Positions 43,910 to 52,172 of a DNA stretch of 64,000 bases are shown one piece after another (position 1 is the first letter of the stretch; each line of letters starts with the position of its first letter). The position numbers were made by a program, and so were the translations under genes. Below the pieces are notes generated by a model. It saw nothing but the letters and a program-made list of their open reading frames with translations, was not told the origin of the DNA and made no database searches. Origin of the DNA: Terriglobales bacterium (GTDB lineage: Bacteria > Acidobacteriota > Terriglobia > Terriglobales > Acidobacteriaceae); the NCBI GenBank assembly GCA_025936825.1, contig JAICSO010000003.1, positions 124,001-188,000 of the forward strand. The letters are read 5' to 3'.

Positions 43910-44893
43910 CTAAGGCTTTCGTCTTGTCTTTAGGGATGCGAGTGCCTGGCGGACGCTCTCTCCCTCCGGGCTCTCCGGTTTCTCTTTCAAGAACAGCTGA
44001 AATTGGGTAATTGCTTCGTCAGGATGATCTTGCATTCTCAACACTTTGCCAGCCATGATATGTACTTCGGCGAACTGCTCGTGATTGCGTAGAGCGTGGG
44101 TGCGCCGTACATCCGCAAGGGCCTTGTCGTATTCCCCATTCGCGAACTCAGCAGTGGCTAGCAGCGCAATAGCATCGGGCAGTGAGGAGTTTACAGAAAT
44201 AGCTTTTTCCAGCAAGGACTCCGACCTGGAGTAGCTGCGCTCTTGAAGATCCATACGCGCGAGATCCAAGTATGCAGGCACGAAAGCACCGTCCGCTTGA
44301 ATCGACTTCGCGAACATTTCTCTGGCCTTGATTCGGTCGGAACCCTTCATTGCGATCGCTCCGAGCATGTCATAGGCCCGCGCATATTGCGGGTACTCGG
44401 CTATGGCTTTTTGGAAGTGTCTAGCCGCGTTCTCCATATCTCCCTTAGCGTATGCATCCATACCCCTCTTCATCTCAGAGCTTGCGTTCTTGGGAATGTT
44501 CATCTCGCTCACGGAAACCGTAGCCGTTCCGGCCGAGTCTGCGGCGGAGTTCTGTTTATTGAGCTTCACATATACGTTCTCGATGTGTGTCTCTTCCAGC
44601 GGGGTGATATCGAAATACGAAGTGGTAACAGGCTCAATGCTCGTGCCGGATACTGACAAACGGTAGGTCCTCCCACTGGCGACTCGGAAATGCGCAAAAT
44701 CGGCTCCTGTAACCTGGGTAGCGGCTAACACTCCATGGTCTCCAAGCAGTTGAACCTGAATCGGGGATTCGACCCCCCGCTCGTTGCTGGTAAGTATACG
44801 CACCGATAAATCACAATCTCCGCGTCCTGCCTGGGCCAAGAGAGATGTCGATGCCAGGAGAAGGAATAAAACGGACGCGACGCAACGGGTCAT
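43910..44893 (-). CDS. Secreted protein with beta-rich N-terminal domain and TPRs
   Basis: 327 aa with a signal peptide (MTRCVASVLFLLLASTSLLA). Residues about 25-115 form a beta-sandwich-like region (LSVRILTSNERGVESPIQVQ, then ATQVTGADFAHFRVASGRTY RLSVSG), like the carboxypeptidase-regulatory or PEGA-type modules found on exported proteins. From about 135 there are four or five TPRs (MKRGMDAYAKGDMENAARHF, AYDMLGAIAMKGSDRIKARE, AYLDLARMDLQERSYSRSES). The TPRs probably bind partners at the surface or in the periplasm. It begins the run of exported genes that extends to the end of the window and is divergent from the propeller gene at 45512 across 618 bases. Confidence 0.82.
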   Translation of the reverse strand: MTRCVASVLFLLLASTSLLAQAGRGDCDLSVRILTSNERGVESPIQVQLLGDHGVLAATQVTGADFAHFRVASGRTYRLSVSGTSIEPVTTSYFDITPLEETHIENVYVKLNKQNSAADSAGTATVSVSEMNIPKNASSEMKRGMDAYAKGDMENAARHFQKAIAEYPQYARAYDMLGAIAMKGSDRIKAREMFAKSIQADGAFVPAYLDLARMDLQERSYSRSESLLEKAISVNSSLPDAIALLATAEFANGEYDKALADVRRTHALRNHEQFAEVHIMAGKVLRMQDHPDEAITQFQLFLKEKPESPEGESVRQALASLKTRRKP

Positions 44894-45511
44894 AATCCCT
44901 CCGCTTCAGCAAAGATTGCTGATTACAGTCTGGCTTGCTGTAAAGTGCGAATTCTTGAGCGCACCTTGCTATCCCTCTCGCGTGTTGTCAATTCTGACAC
45001 CGGCCCTGCGGTACTGGATTGTACTTGAGTTTGACGTCCGGGTTGTTAACGCGCACCATCGCTCCTCCTCGACCCCGTCCGGAGTGATTCTCACAATGTC
45101 GGTTCCAAGACCGAGTTGTTCCGGTGGTGTTACCAACCGAGACCCCTGAGACAGGTGCCACACAATGCAAAGCCGCTTGTGGAAGGCGCTCGAAGTGAAA
45201 TCCACACACCAATCCCGGTCTATCGGCCGACTCAAGCTTTCGCAAAACTTAGGAGGCCACTCCACAGTTCTCGACCTGCTGAAACGTCTCGCACAATTGC
45301 GCGAAGAAGACACGAACCATGAGCGAGAGCGGAGCCGTTACAAGTCTATGGGTGAGCCCCGAAGTCGTCCGAAACGAGGTCCACAATGCTTTTCTTGCTT
45401 ACAGAACTGGCCTGATTTCACGTAAACTCAGGAGACTGTCCACCACCCAGGTTCCGAGCCCCGGCCGAACTTTGAGGTGAGAAATTCGTTGGGCCTGTGT
45501 TTCCCTGCTAC
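44894..45511. other. Long divergent intergenic region, content unresolved
   Basis: 618 bases between two divergent exported-protein genes. Open frames occur on both strands (44969-45313 minus, 45165-45425 plus), but their products share nothing that I recognise and overlap each other. Part of it may be a decayed gene. It must contain the promoters for the TPR gene and for the propeller operon; I cannot place -35 and -10 boxes with confidence. Confidence 0.5.
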
Positions 45512-47218
45512 ATGCGGACAATCCTAATCTTTATTCTCGCCCTGCAAACGCCCCTGCTATTGCGTGCGCAAAAGGCGCCCTCGGAAGTCCCCACGTTCAG
45601 GGACATCTCCCGGATCGCTGGGCTGACCAGTCCGCACGTCTCCACCCCGGACAAGAAGTACATGGTTGAAGCCATGAGCGGCGGCATCGGATTCATCGAC
45701 TGCGATAATGACGGCAAGCTCGATATCGTGACGGTTAACGGTTCAACAGTCGACCACTATAAGTCTGGCGGCGATTTGATGGTGACCCTGTATCACCAGG
45801 AGACCGGGCTCAAGTTCAAAGACATTTCCGCTGAAGCCGGCCTAACCCGGAAAGGATGGGGCATGGGCCTTGCGGTGGCTGATTTTGACAATGATGGCTG
45901 GCAAGACATTTACGTTACGGGCTTCGGTGGCTCGGTGCTGTATCGAAACGAAGGCAATTGCAAATTTGAAGACGTGACGGCGCACGCAGGAGTCGCGGTG
46001 GATGGCTTTCCCACGGGCGCAGCCTGGGGAGACTACGATCGTGATGGCTTTGTAGATCTATTTGTTCCACGATATGCGCATGTGGATAATCGACAGTTCG
46101 AGAGCGATGCATCCTGCTCTTTCATGGGTCTGCACGTCTTCTGCGGGCCTTGGGGTTTCCCTGGGGAAACCGACTTCCTCTTTCACAATAAAGGGAATGG
46201 AACGTTCGAAGATGTTTCCAAAAAGGCTGGTGTTAGCGATGAAAAAGGACTTTTCGGGATGCAGGCCGTCTGGGCACAGTATGACAATGACGGCTGGCCA
46301 GATCTGTACGTTGCCAACGATCGTGGACCAAACTATCTGTATCGCAACAAGCACGATGGGACTTTTGAGGACGTCGGCGTCCTTTCAGGGACTGCGGTCA
46401 GCGGAGATGGCCGCGAGCAAGGGTCCATGGGGGTTGCGGTCGGTGATCTAAACCACGACGGCAACCTGGATATTTTCGTCACAAATTTCATGCAGGAGTC
46501 CGACACTCTGTATCGAAACCGGGGGGCACAAGGCTTTGCCGATGTTACGAATCCCTCTGGAATTGCGCGCGTTACGTTTCCACTAGTTGGCTGGGGAACG
46601 GGGTTCGTCGACTTTACCAACAGCGGATGGGATGACATTTTCGCCGCCAACGGTCACATCTACCCCCAAATGGACCAAGCACAAATGGGTGTCTTCTACC
46701 GTGAGCCGTTTGTGCTATTTCACAACAATCGCGATGGTACGTTCCGTGATATTGCACCCCAAACGCTCCTGCGGAAACTGCCTTTGGAATCGCGGCGGGG
46801 CGTGGCTTTTGGCGACGTTAATAACGATGGCAAGCCCGACGCAGTAGTTCTAAATGTGGATGGTCCTCCTACGCTGCTATTGAATTGCACTCACAATTTG
46901 AACCATGCGGTGCTTCTAAAGCTGGTCGGGACAAAAAGCAACAGAGCAGCGATCGGCGCGCGCGTCACGGTTACAGCAGGGGACCTGAAGCAAATGGAGG
47001 AAGTGCAGAGTGGGTCGAGCTATCTTTCGCAGAATGATTTACGACTGCATTTCGGGCTGGCAATACATTCAAAGTTGAACACTATTGAAATTCAATGGCC
47101 CAGCGGGGCCAAGCAGACGCTGCACGACCTGGCCGCAAATTCGATTTACACAATTGAAGAAGGAACTGGCATCCGGAACAGCATGCATCTGGGGTCGTCA
47201 GCGGGCTGCAGTCCGTAG
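45512..47218 (+). CDS. Secreted FG-GAP/ASPIC-UnbV (CRTAC1-type) beta-propeller protein
   Basis: 568 aa from the ATG at 45512 (a GTG five codons earlier is possible); signal peptide MRTILIFILALQTPLLLRAQ. The body has many FG-GAP/VCBS blades each carrying a calcium-binding DxDxDG-like loop: DCDNDGKLDIVTVNGST, DFDNDGWQDIYVTGFGG, DYDRDGFVDLFVPRYAH, QYDNDGWPDLYVANDRGPN, DLNHDGNLDIFVTNF, DVNNDGKPDAVVLNVDG. The C-terminal ASPIC/UnbV domain has VLLKLVGTKSNRAAIGARVT and QSGSSYLSQNDLRLHFGLA. Exported, probably calcium-stabilised, with an unknown ligand. The next gene starts within about 50 bases, so they form an operon. Confidence 0.88.
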   Translation: MRTILIFILALQTPLLLRAQKAPSEVPTFRDISRIAGLTSPHVSTPDKKYMVEAMSGGIGFIDCDNDGKLDIVTVNGSTVDHYKSGGDLMVTLYHQETGLKFKDISAEAGLTRKGWGMGLAVADFDNDGWQDIYVTGFGGSVLYRNEGNCKFEDVTAHAGVAVDGFPTGAAWGDYDRDGFVDLFVPRYAHVDNRQFESDASCSFMGLHVFCGPWGFPGETDFLFHNKGNGTFEDVSKKAGVSDEKGLFGMQAVWAQYDNDGWPDLYVANDRGPNYLYRNKHDGTFEDVGVLSGTAVSGDGREQGSMGVAVGDLNHDGNLDIFVTNFMQESDTLYRNRGAQGFADVTNPSGIARVTFPLVGWGTGFVDFTNSGWDDIFAANGHIYPQMDQAQMGVFYREPFVLFHNNRDGTFRDIAPQTLLRKLPLESRRGVAFGDVNNDGKPDAVVLNVDGPPTLLLNCTHNLNHAVLLKLVGTKSNRAAIGARVTVTAGDLKQMEEVQSGSSYLSQNDLRLHFGLAIHSKLNTIEIQWPSGAKQTLHDLAANSIYTIEEGTGIRNSMHLGSSAGCSP

Positions 47219-47237
47219 GCCGGAGAGATGAGCATAA

Positions 47238-49853
47238 TTGGAATCGGGGTTCGGTGATTTGTCGGTGCGCTTGCGAAAGCCGGGCCTAGTCGCCGCTGTA
47301 GTCGCAGTGCTGTGTGCTGGCATGTTTGGGCAGACGCGTGACTCAAAATATCCAGAGTCGGAGAACGAGATTACGCTGCAGATCATTGTGGTAAGTTCTC
47401 AGTCAGAAGCCCTCGACATTCTCGATCGAGTCCGTAAGGGCGAAGACTTCGCAACACTCGCCAAGACACGATCGATCGACTCCACCGCAGATTCCGGGGG
47501 CTATATGGGGCGCGTCGCCCCTGCTCGGCTGCGTCCCGAACTCAGGGCAGGGTTGGAGGGCCTGCAGCCCGGAGAAGTTTCTCATCCCATCAAAACCACG
47601 CTCGGTTACGCGATCCTCAAAGTGCTTGCTTTTTCCCCCGGGGCCGCAGCCGCCCCCAGCGGGGGCTCGGCTGCCACCGACGCACTGGGAAGTGTGAAAT
47701 ACTCTCTGACCGTCAGCGGGCAAAATGAGGCACAAATGCCTCTGCGCGAAATGTCTGAGGAACCGAGTTTCGATCCGACGCAGAAAGCCGTGTGTCAGAT
47801 CATGAGCAGCTACTCCCAAAAGGATTCGCTTGAGCGTTTCCTCGCGGAACACAAAGACATCTCTCTCAACATAATGGACGCTCATCGCTCTCTGGGCGAG
47901 ATTAATGTTTACATCGGAAACATGGACGCGGCCATCGACCAATACAAACAGGCGCAAGAGATCGCTCAGTCGCTGAATTCGGATGCGATGCAACAACTGA
48001 ATGAAGTGTTAGGTATTGCATATCTGCACAAATCCGAAATGGAAAACGATATTTATCGCAAACCGGGGGACCGATGTTTGTTGCCCATGCTGCAAAGCAG
48101 CCGCTATTCGAAAACAGAAGACTCGCGGCGAGCGGTGGAGTACTTTCTCAAATACTTATCGGGAAAGCCTGACGATCTTGAAGTCAAGTGGTTGCTCAAT
48201 TTCGCGTACATGACCTTGGGCGAGTACCCCGACGGAGTGCCCAAACAGTTCCTCATCGCTCCATCGACTTTTGAATCGCAGGAGGCAGCCCCTCATTTCC
48301 GCGATGTTGCGCCAGAAACGGGAGTCGACGCGTTCACGATGGCCGGCGGAATTATCGTCGATGATTTCCGAAATAATGGGCGGCTTGACATCGTGAAATC
48401 CAGCTTCGATACCTGCGCTCCGATGAAGTACTTCAGCAACAACGGGGACGGGACATTCACAGAGCAAGCCGCACAGATGGGACTTGCGGATCAGTTAGGC
48501 GGTTTGAATATCGTTCAAACCGACTACAACAACGACGGGTGTCTGGACATTCTGGTCATGCGTGGAGGTTGGGAATCGCCTCAACACAGGTCTCTCCTGC
48601 GCAATAATTGTAACGGCACTTTCACCGATGTCACCAAGTCGAGCGGGCTCAACGCTCCGACGAGTTCGCAAGCGGCGGTCTGGGCGGACATTAACAATGA
48701 CGGTCTTCTCGACCTGTTCGTCGGGAACGAGAATGGTCCAGCACAGTTGTTCCTCAATCTGGGCAACGGTCGTTTCAAGAACATTTCGCACTCTGCGGGA
48801 GTCGATCGCGTGTCCTTCGCAAAAGGCGTCGCCGCAGCGGACTATGACAACGACGGATACCCAGATCTCTTTGTTTCCAACCTCACTGGCCCGAACTTTC
48901 TCTATCACAATAATCACAACAACACCTTTACGGAGGTCGCGGAAACGGCTGGCGTGGCGGGGCCTACACATGGCTTTCCCACGTGGTTCTTCGATTACGA
49001 TAACGATGGCTGGCCCGATCTGTTCGTCACCAGCTATTTCTTTTCTGTCGACGAAACTGCACGTACCTACCTGAGCCTCCCGCATAATGCACCGACTCTG
49101 AAGCTGTATCGAAACCTGAGAAACGGGACCTTCCGTGATGTCACGGGGGAAGTTGGACTCGACAAAGTCTTTATGCCCATGGGAGCCAACTTCGGCGATA
49201 TCGACAACGATGGCTTCCTGGATATTTATCTCGGAACGGGCAGCCCGACCTACGGCTCGTTGGTGCCGAACGTCCTACTCCGAAACAATGAGGGCAAGTC
49301 ATTCGCTGACGTGACAACTGCAAGTGGAACCGGAGACTGGCACAAAGGCCATGGCGTTGCCTTCGCTGACCTCGCAAATCGTGGATTCGAAGATATTGTC
49401 GCGGTGATTGGAGGCGCTACCCCGGGAGACGCGCATGCGATGCGGGTCTTCGAAAATCCGGGAAACGGGAATGACTGGGTCAACCTGAAATTGGTGGGTG
49501 TGAAAACGAACCACCCTGCCATCGGAGCCAAAATCAAAGTTTCGGTCGAGAACGAAGGAGGGAGAGAGCGCTCAATCTATCGCACGGTTGGGAGTGGTGG
49601 ATCCTTCGGCGCATCGCCACTGGAGCAGCACATCGGCCTCGGCAAAAATGCCAAAATCATGGGAATTGAAATCTGGTGGCCGACCAGCAGGACACGCCAG
49701 CACTTCGCAAATGTAGGAAAAGATCAATTTTTAGAGATCAAGGAGTTTTCACCAAGATATGTCAAACTGACTCGTACTGCGTACATACTTGGCGGAATAA
49801 AGAACGGCAGGCAATCTCAACCGAGTTCCAGTTCTTCTGGGCCTGCAAACTAG
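47238..49853 (+). CDS. Secreted parvulin - TPR - FG-GAP/ASPIC-UnbV fusion protein
   Basis: 871 aa. Start codon unclear: TTG at 47238 has GGAGAG upstream at wide spacing, and GTG at 47265 is an alternative; either way LVAAVVAVLCAGMFGQ is the signal peptide. Residues 44-132 are a parvulin (PpiC/SurA-type) rotamase: ALDILDRVRKGEDFATLAKT RSID, DSGGYMGRVAPARLRPEL, LQPGEVSHPIKTTLGYAILK V. Next come TPR-like helices (about 200-345), an FG-GAP propeller with DYNNDGCLDILV and DINNDGLLDLFV loops (about 360-760), and a C-terminal ASPIC/UnbV domain (LKLVGVKTNHPAIGAKIKVS). Parvulins fold exported proteins, so this may be a dedicated foldase or scaffold. The SCO gene follows after 12 bases. Confidence 0.87.
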   Translation: MESGFGDLSVRLRKPGLVAAVVAVLCAGMFGQTRDSKYPESENEITLQIIVVSSQSEALDILDRVRKGEDFATLAKTRSIDSTADSGGYMGRVAPARLRPELRAGLEGLQPGEVSHPIKTTLGYAILKVLAFSPGAAAAPSGGSAATDALGSVKYSLTVSGQNEAQMPLREMSEEPSFDPTQKAVCQIMSSYSQKDSLERFLAEHKDISLNIMDAHRSLGEINVYIGNMDAAIDQYKQAQEIAQSLNSDAMQQLNEVLGIAYLHKSEMENDIYRKPGDRCLLPMLQSSRYSKTEDSRRAVEYFLKYLSGKPDDLEVKWLLNFAYMTLGEYPDGVPKQFLIAPSTFESQEAAPHFRDVAPETGVDAFTMAGGIIVDDFRNNGRLDIVKSSFDTCAPMKYFSNNGDGTFTEQAAQMGLADQLGGLNIVQTDYNNDGCLDILVMRGGWESPQHRSLLRNNCNGTFTDVTKSSGLNAPTSSQAAVWADINNDGLLDLFVGNENGPAQLFLNLGNGRFKNISHSAGVDRVSFAKGVAAADYDNDGYPDLFVSNLTGPNFLYHNNHNNTFTEVAETAGVAGPTHGFPTWFFDYDNDGWPDLFVTSYFFSVDETARTYLSLPHNAPTLKLYRNLRNGTFRDVTGEVGLDKVFMPMGANFGDIDNDGFLDIYLGTGSPTYGSLVPNVLLRNNEGKSFADVTTASGTGDWHKGHGVAFADLANRGFEDIVAVIGGATPGDAHAMRVFENPGNGNDWVNLKLVGVKTNHPAIGAKIKVSVENEGGRERSIYRTVGSGGSFGASPLEQHIGLGKNAKIMGIEIWWPTSRTRQHFANVGKDQFLEIKEFSPRYVKLTRTAYILGGIKNGRQSQPSSSSSGPAN

Positions 49854-49865
49854 CGAGGCGGAATT

Positions 49866-50750
49866 GTGAGGTCGTTGATTTTCGCGGTGCTCGTGGCCCT
49901 GGTTGTCCCCTCAGCGTGGGCCGGCAGGCAGTACTCTGCAACCTGCATGATTTTAACCGTCGATCACACCCGGCAAACTTTCGTGGCATCTTGTCAGCCG
50001 ATTCCTGGCTTTATGGAAGCCATGAGCATGCCATTCGACGTGCGCGATCCCAGGGAACTGGATGGGCTTCTTCCGGGTAATATTGTCGATTTCACGCTGA
50101 GGGTTGACGAAAGCAGTTCTTACGCGGAACACGTCAAAATTCATCCTTATGTCTCAGCAGAACAAGATCCCTGGCTGGCGCGGCAACTGAAGCTTCTGAG
50201 AAGTCTCTCGAGTCAAAAGTCTTCGCCCAAACCGTTACAGATCGGCAGCGCGGTTCCGAATTTCACTTTGACCGATCAGGCTCGCCGGCCAGTTTCGTTT
50301 TCTCAATTTGCCGGCAAAGTCGTCGCGCTAAACTTCATCTACACCAGTTGTGCTCTGCCGACCTATTGTTTCCGCATGGCAAACAATTTCGGTGTAGTTC
50401 AGCGAAGGCTGAAAGATTACCTCGGCCGTGACCTGGTACTAGTCACAGTCACCTTTGATCCCCAGCGGGACACCCCAGAGGTTCTCGCGCACTATGCTCA
50501 AACTTGGAAAGCTGACCCCAAAACTTGGCACTTTCTCACCGGGCCTTTATCTGAAGTGAGGCGCGTGACTTCCATGTTGGGCATGGACTTCTTTCCCGAC
50601 GAAGGTTTGATGAATCATTCCCTGCACACTGTAGTGATTAACCGCCAGGGGAAAGTTGTGGCAAACATTGAAGGAAATCAGTTCACCGCTGACCAACTGG
50701 TGGATCTGATCAAGAGCGTTCTTAATGATGGGTCTATACCGCACACCTAG
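49866..50750 (+). CDS. SCO-family protein with N-terminal CusF-like copper domain
   Basis: 294 aa from a GTG at 49866; signal peptide MRSLIFAVLVALVVPSAWAG. Residues 24-95 resemble the periplasmic copper-binding CusF fold, with a Met-rich GFMEAMSMPFDVRDPRELDG LLPG motif (M50, M53, M55). Residues 123-290 are a SCO/SenC thioredoxin fold: IGSAVPNFTLTDQARRPVSF, metal-binding cysteines C162 and C168 (TSCALPTYC), VLVTVTFDPQRDTPEVLAHY, and His251 in MNHSLHTVVI. SCO proteins deliver copper to cytochrome oxidase or other cuproproteins, or reduce their thiols. No oxidase genes are here, so it may serve the neighbouring cytochromes or an enzyme elsewhere. Last gene of its operon. Confidence 0.88.
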   Translation: MRSLIFAVLVALVVPSAWAGRQYSATCMILTVDHTRQTFVASCQPIPGFMEAMSMPFDVRDPRELDGLLPGNIVDFTLRVDESSSYAEHVKIHPYVSAEQDPWLARQLKLLRSLSSQKSSPKPLQIGSAVPNFTLTDQARRPVSFSQFAGKVVALNFIYTSCALPTYCFRMANNFGVVQRRLKDYLGRDLVLVTVTFDPQRDTPEVLAHYAQTWKADPKTWHFLTGPLSEVRRVTSMLGMDFFPDEGLMNHSLHTVVINRQGKVVANIEGNQFTADQLVDLIKSVLNDGSIPHT

Positions 50751-51018
50751 CAGGAATCTTTGACATCACAGTTATTGGCGCTCTCCAAACGAACTCGCCA
50801 ACAACGGAAATCTCGTCATGGGCTGCGACGGTGAACCAGCACTGTTCCACAGTTTGGAAGCACAGCGCTCGCGAAAACGGCACGGCGGCGCGATACCGGA
50901 ATAGCAGCGTTCCGGTCGCCGCAGCGTCAGTTAAGTCATATGAGGGCCACCATGGCAAAACTCGCTACTGCCTTTTGAAGGTTGCCCCGTCTGCCTGCAG
51001 TGTTGGGTCGCGATGACT

Positions 51019-52122
51019 CTATTCTCCGCGGGGTTTCGAGAATACTTCTTTTGGAATACTTACGTTCACGCGCACGGTTGTGATCTGTACGCTGAAACGT
51101 CCCGTGGGAGTTGACGAGGTCCAATGAAACGGAACTTTGACAGCGCCGACTCTGCGATAGTCGGAGTAGTCCGTTTGGATTGGATTCAGTCCCAAAGTCG
51201 ATGTCGAGTAATAAACGCTTCGCAACACGAGCCCGCTGGTAATATCGAAATACATCTCGACGGGCGGCAGACCGGGCCGCTGACCAGATAACACAACACT
51301 CTTCGCGGTGCTCAACTTGGAGAATTCCTTGAACCTTATCTCCGGGAAAATTGTGTTCAGATCCAATCCGAATTGAAAAGCGGCGTCCAAACGAGCAGCA
51401 TCCATTTCCGCAGACGACATGACACGGATGGGACGTCCGGGAATTACAATCCAACCCGTCGTGCCTTCGAATGCCGAGATTCGGTCTGTCCCGTTAAGGT
51501 GGATCGTCGTGGCACTCTGACCAGATTTTGTTAAGTAAAGTTCTACGGGGAAACGGCGCGAGTCGGATTCAAAAGTTCCTCGCTCTTCGAGGTTAGTGAG
51601 ACTGCCGAGTGCGGACGCTCCGCCGCGGGCAGTGATGTACTTTGAAAGGACATCGTGCGAAGAAGGCTGGTTCGCCACGTCGCGAGGATTATCAGAAACT
51701 GAACTACTTGCCAACCGTGGTGTCGCGTCTGCAATCACTGGCACCGTCAACGGTTTGGGGCTGCCGCGGTGACAGGAGTAGCAGGTCACCTCCTGCTTGC
51801 CTTGGAATTTTGTGCGGTTGATCTCTTCCACCATCCGCATCATCTCGCGGGCGGTCTGCTTCGGCTTCTTGTCGTCCTTCGCGAACGCATTTTCTACGTG
51901 ACAGTACTCGCAGTGAACCCCTAAAGATGAAGTGATGAATTGCATCGATGGCAGCAGCAGATCAGAAGGCGTGTCATTCAGCACCTTAAGGTTTTTGAAC
52001 ACGTCGCCACTTTTCTTTTCTGGGCTGGGGCCTGGTGTTTGACCGTGAGCCCATGCAACTCCTAGCGTGAGAGCAAACCCTAGGAAGCGTGCCGTTCGCA
52101 GTTTCGTCACCATCTTCTCCAT
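51019..52122 (-). CDS. Exported di-heme cytochrome c (reaction-centre cytochrome subunit-like)
   Basis: 367 aa with a signal peptide (FLGFALTLGVAWAHGQ). Two heme c sites, C71-E-Y-C-H75 and C114-Y-S-C-H118, lie in a domain resembling the photosynthetic reaction-centre cytochrome c subunit family: VFKNLKVLNDTPSDLLLPSM QFITSSLGVHCEYCH, then KKPKQTAREMMRMVEEINR, then VTCYSCHRGSPKP. Non-photosynthetic acidobacteria often carry this domain. From about 150 to the end there is a separate beta-rich domain (GASALGSLTNLEERGTFESD, PVEMYFDITSGLVLRSVYYS), similar in feel to outer-membrane lipoprotein-carrier folds. Last gene of the minus-strand cytochrome cluster, 50 bases after the seven-heme gene. Confidence 0.85.
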   Translation of the reverse strand: MEKMVTKLRTARFLGFALTLGVAWAHGQTPGPSPEKKSGDVFKNLKVLNDTPSDLLLPSMQFITSSLGVHCEYCHVENAFAKDDKKPKQTAREMMRMVEEINRTKFQGKQEVTCYSCHRGSPKPLTVPVIADATPRLASSSVSDNPRDVANQPSSHDVLSKYITARGGASALGSLTNLEERGTFESDSRRFPVELYLTKSGQSATTIHLNGTDRISAFEGTTGWIVIPGRPIRVMSSAEMDAARLDAAFQFGLDLNTIFPEIRFKEFSKLSTAKSVVLSGQRPGLPPVEMYFDITSGLVLRSVYYSTSTLGLNPIQTDYSDYRRVGAVKVPFHWTSSTPTGRFSVQITTVRVNVSIPKEVFSKPRGE

Positions 52123-52172
52123 TCAGCTACCTACTCCTGGTTTCCATTCACCTACTTACTTCGCGTAAGTTG

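Noticed and set aside
44969-45313. 114-codon minus-strand frame containing IVRITPDGVEEE
   Set aside because: Overlaps another frame, no start signal or domain; kept only as unresolved intergenic DNA.
51019-52122. Evidence for photosynthesis
   Set aside because: The reaction-centre cytochrome-like domain is common in non-photosynthetic acidobacteria and no reaction-centre genes are present.
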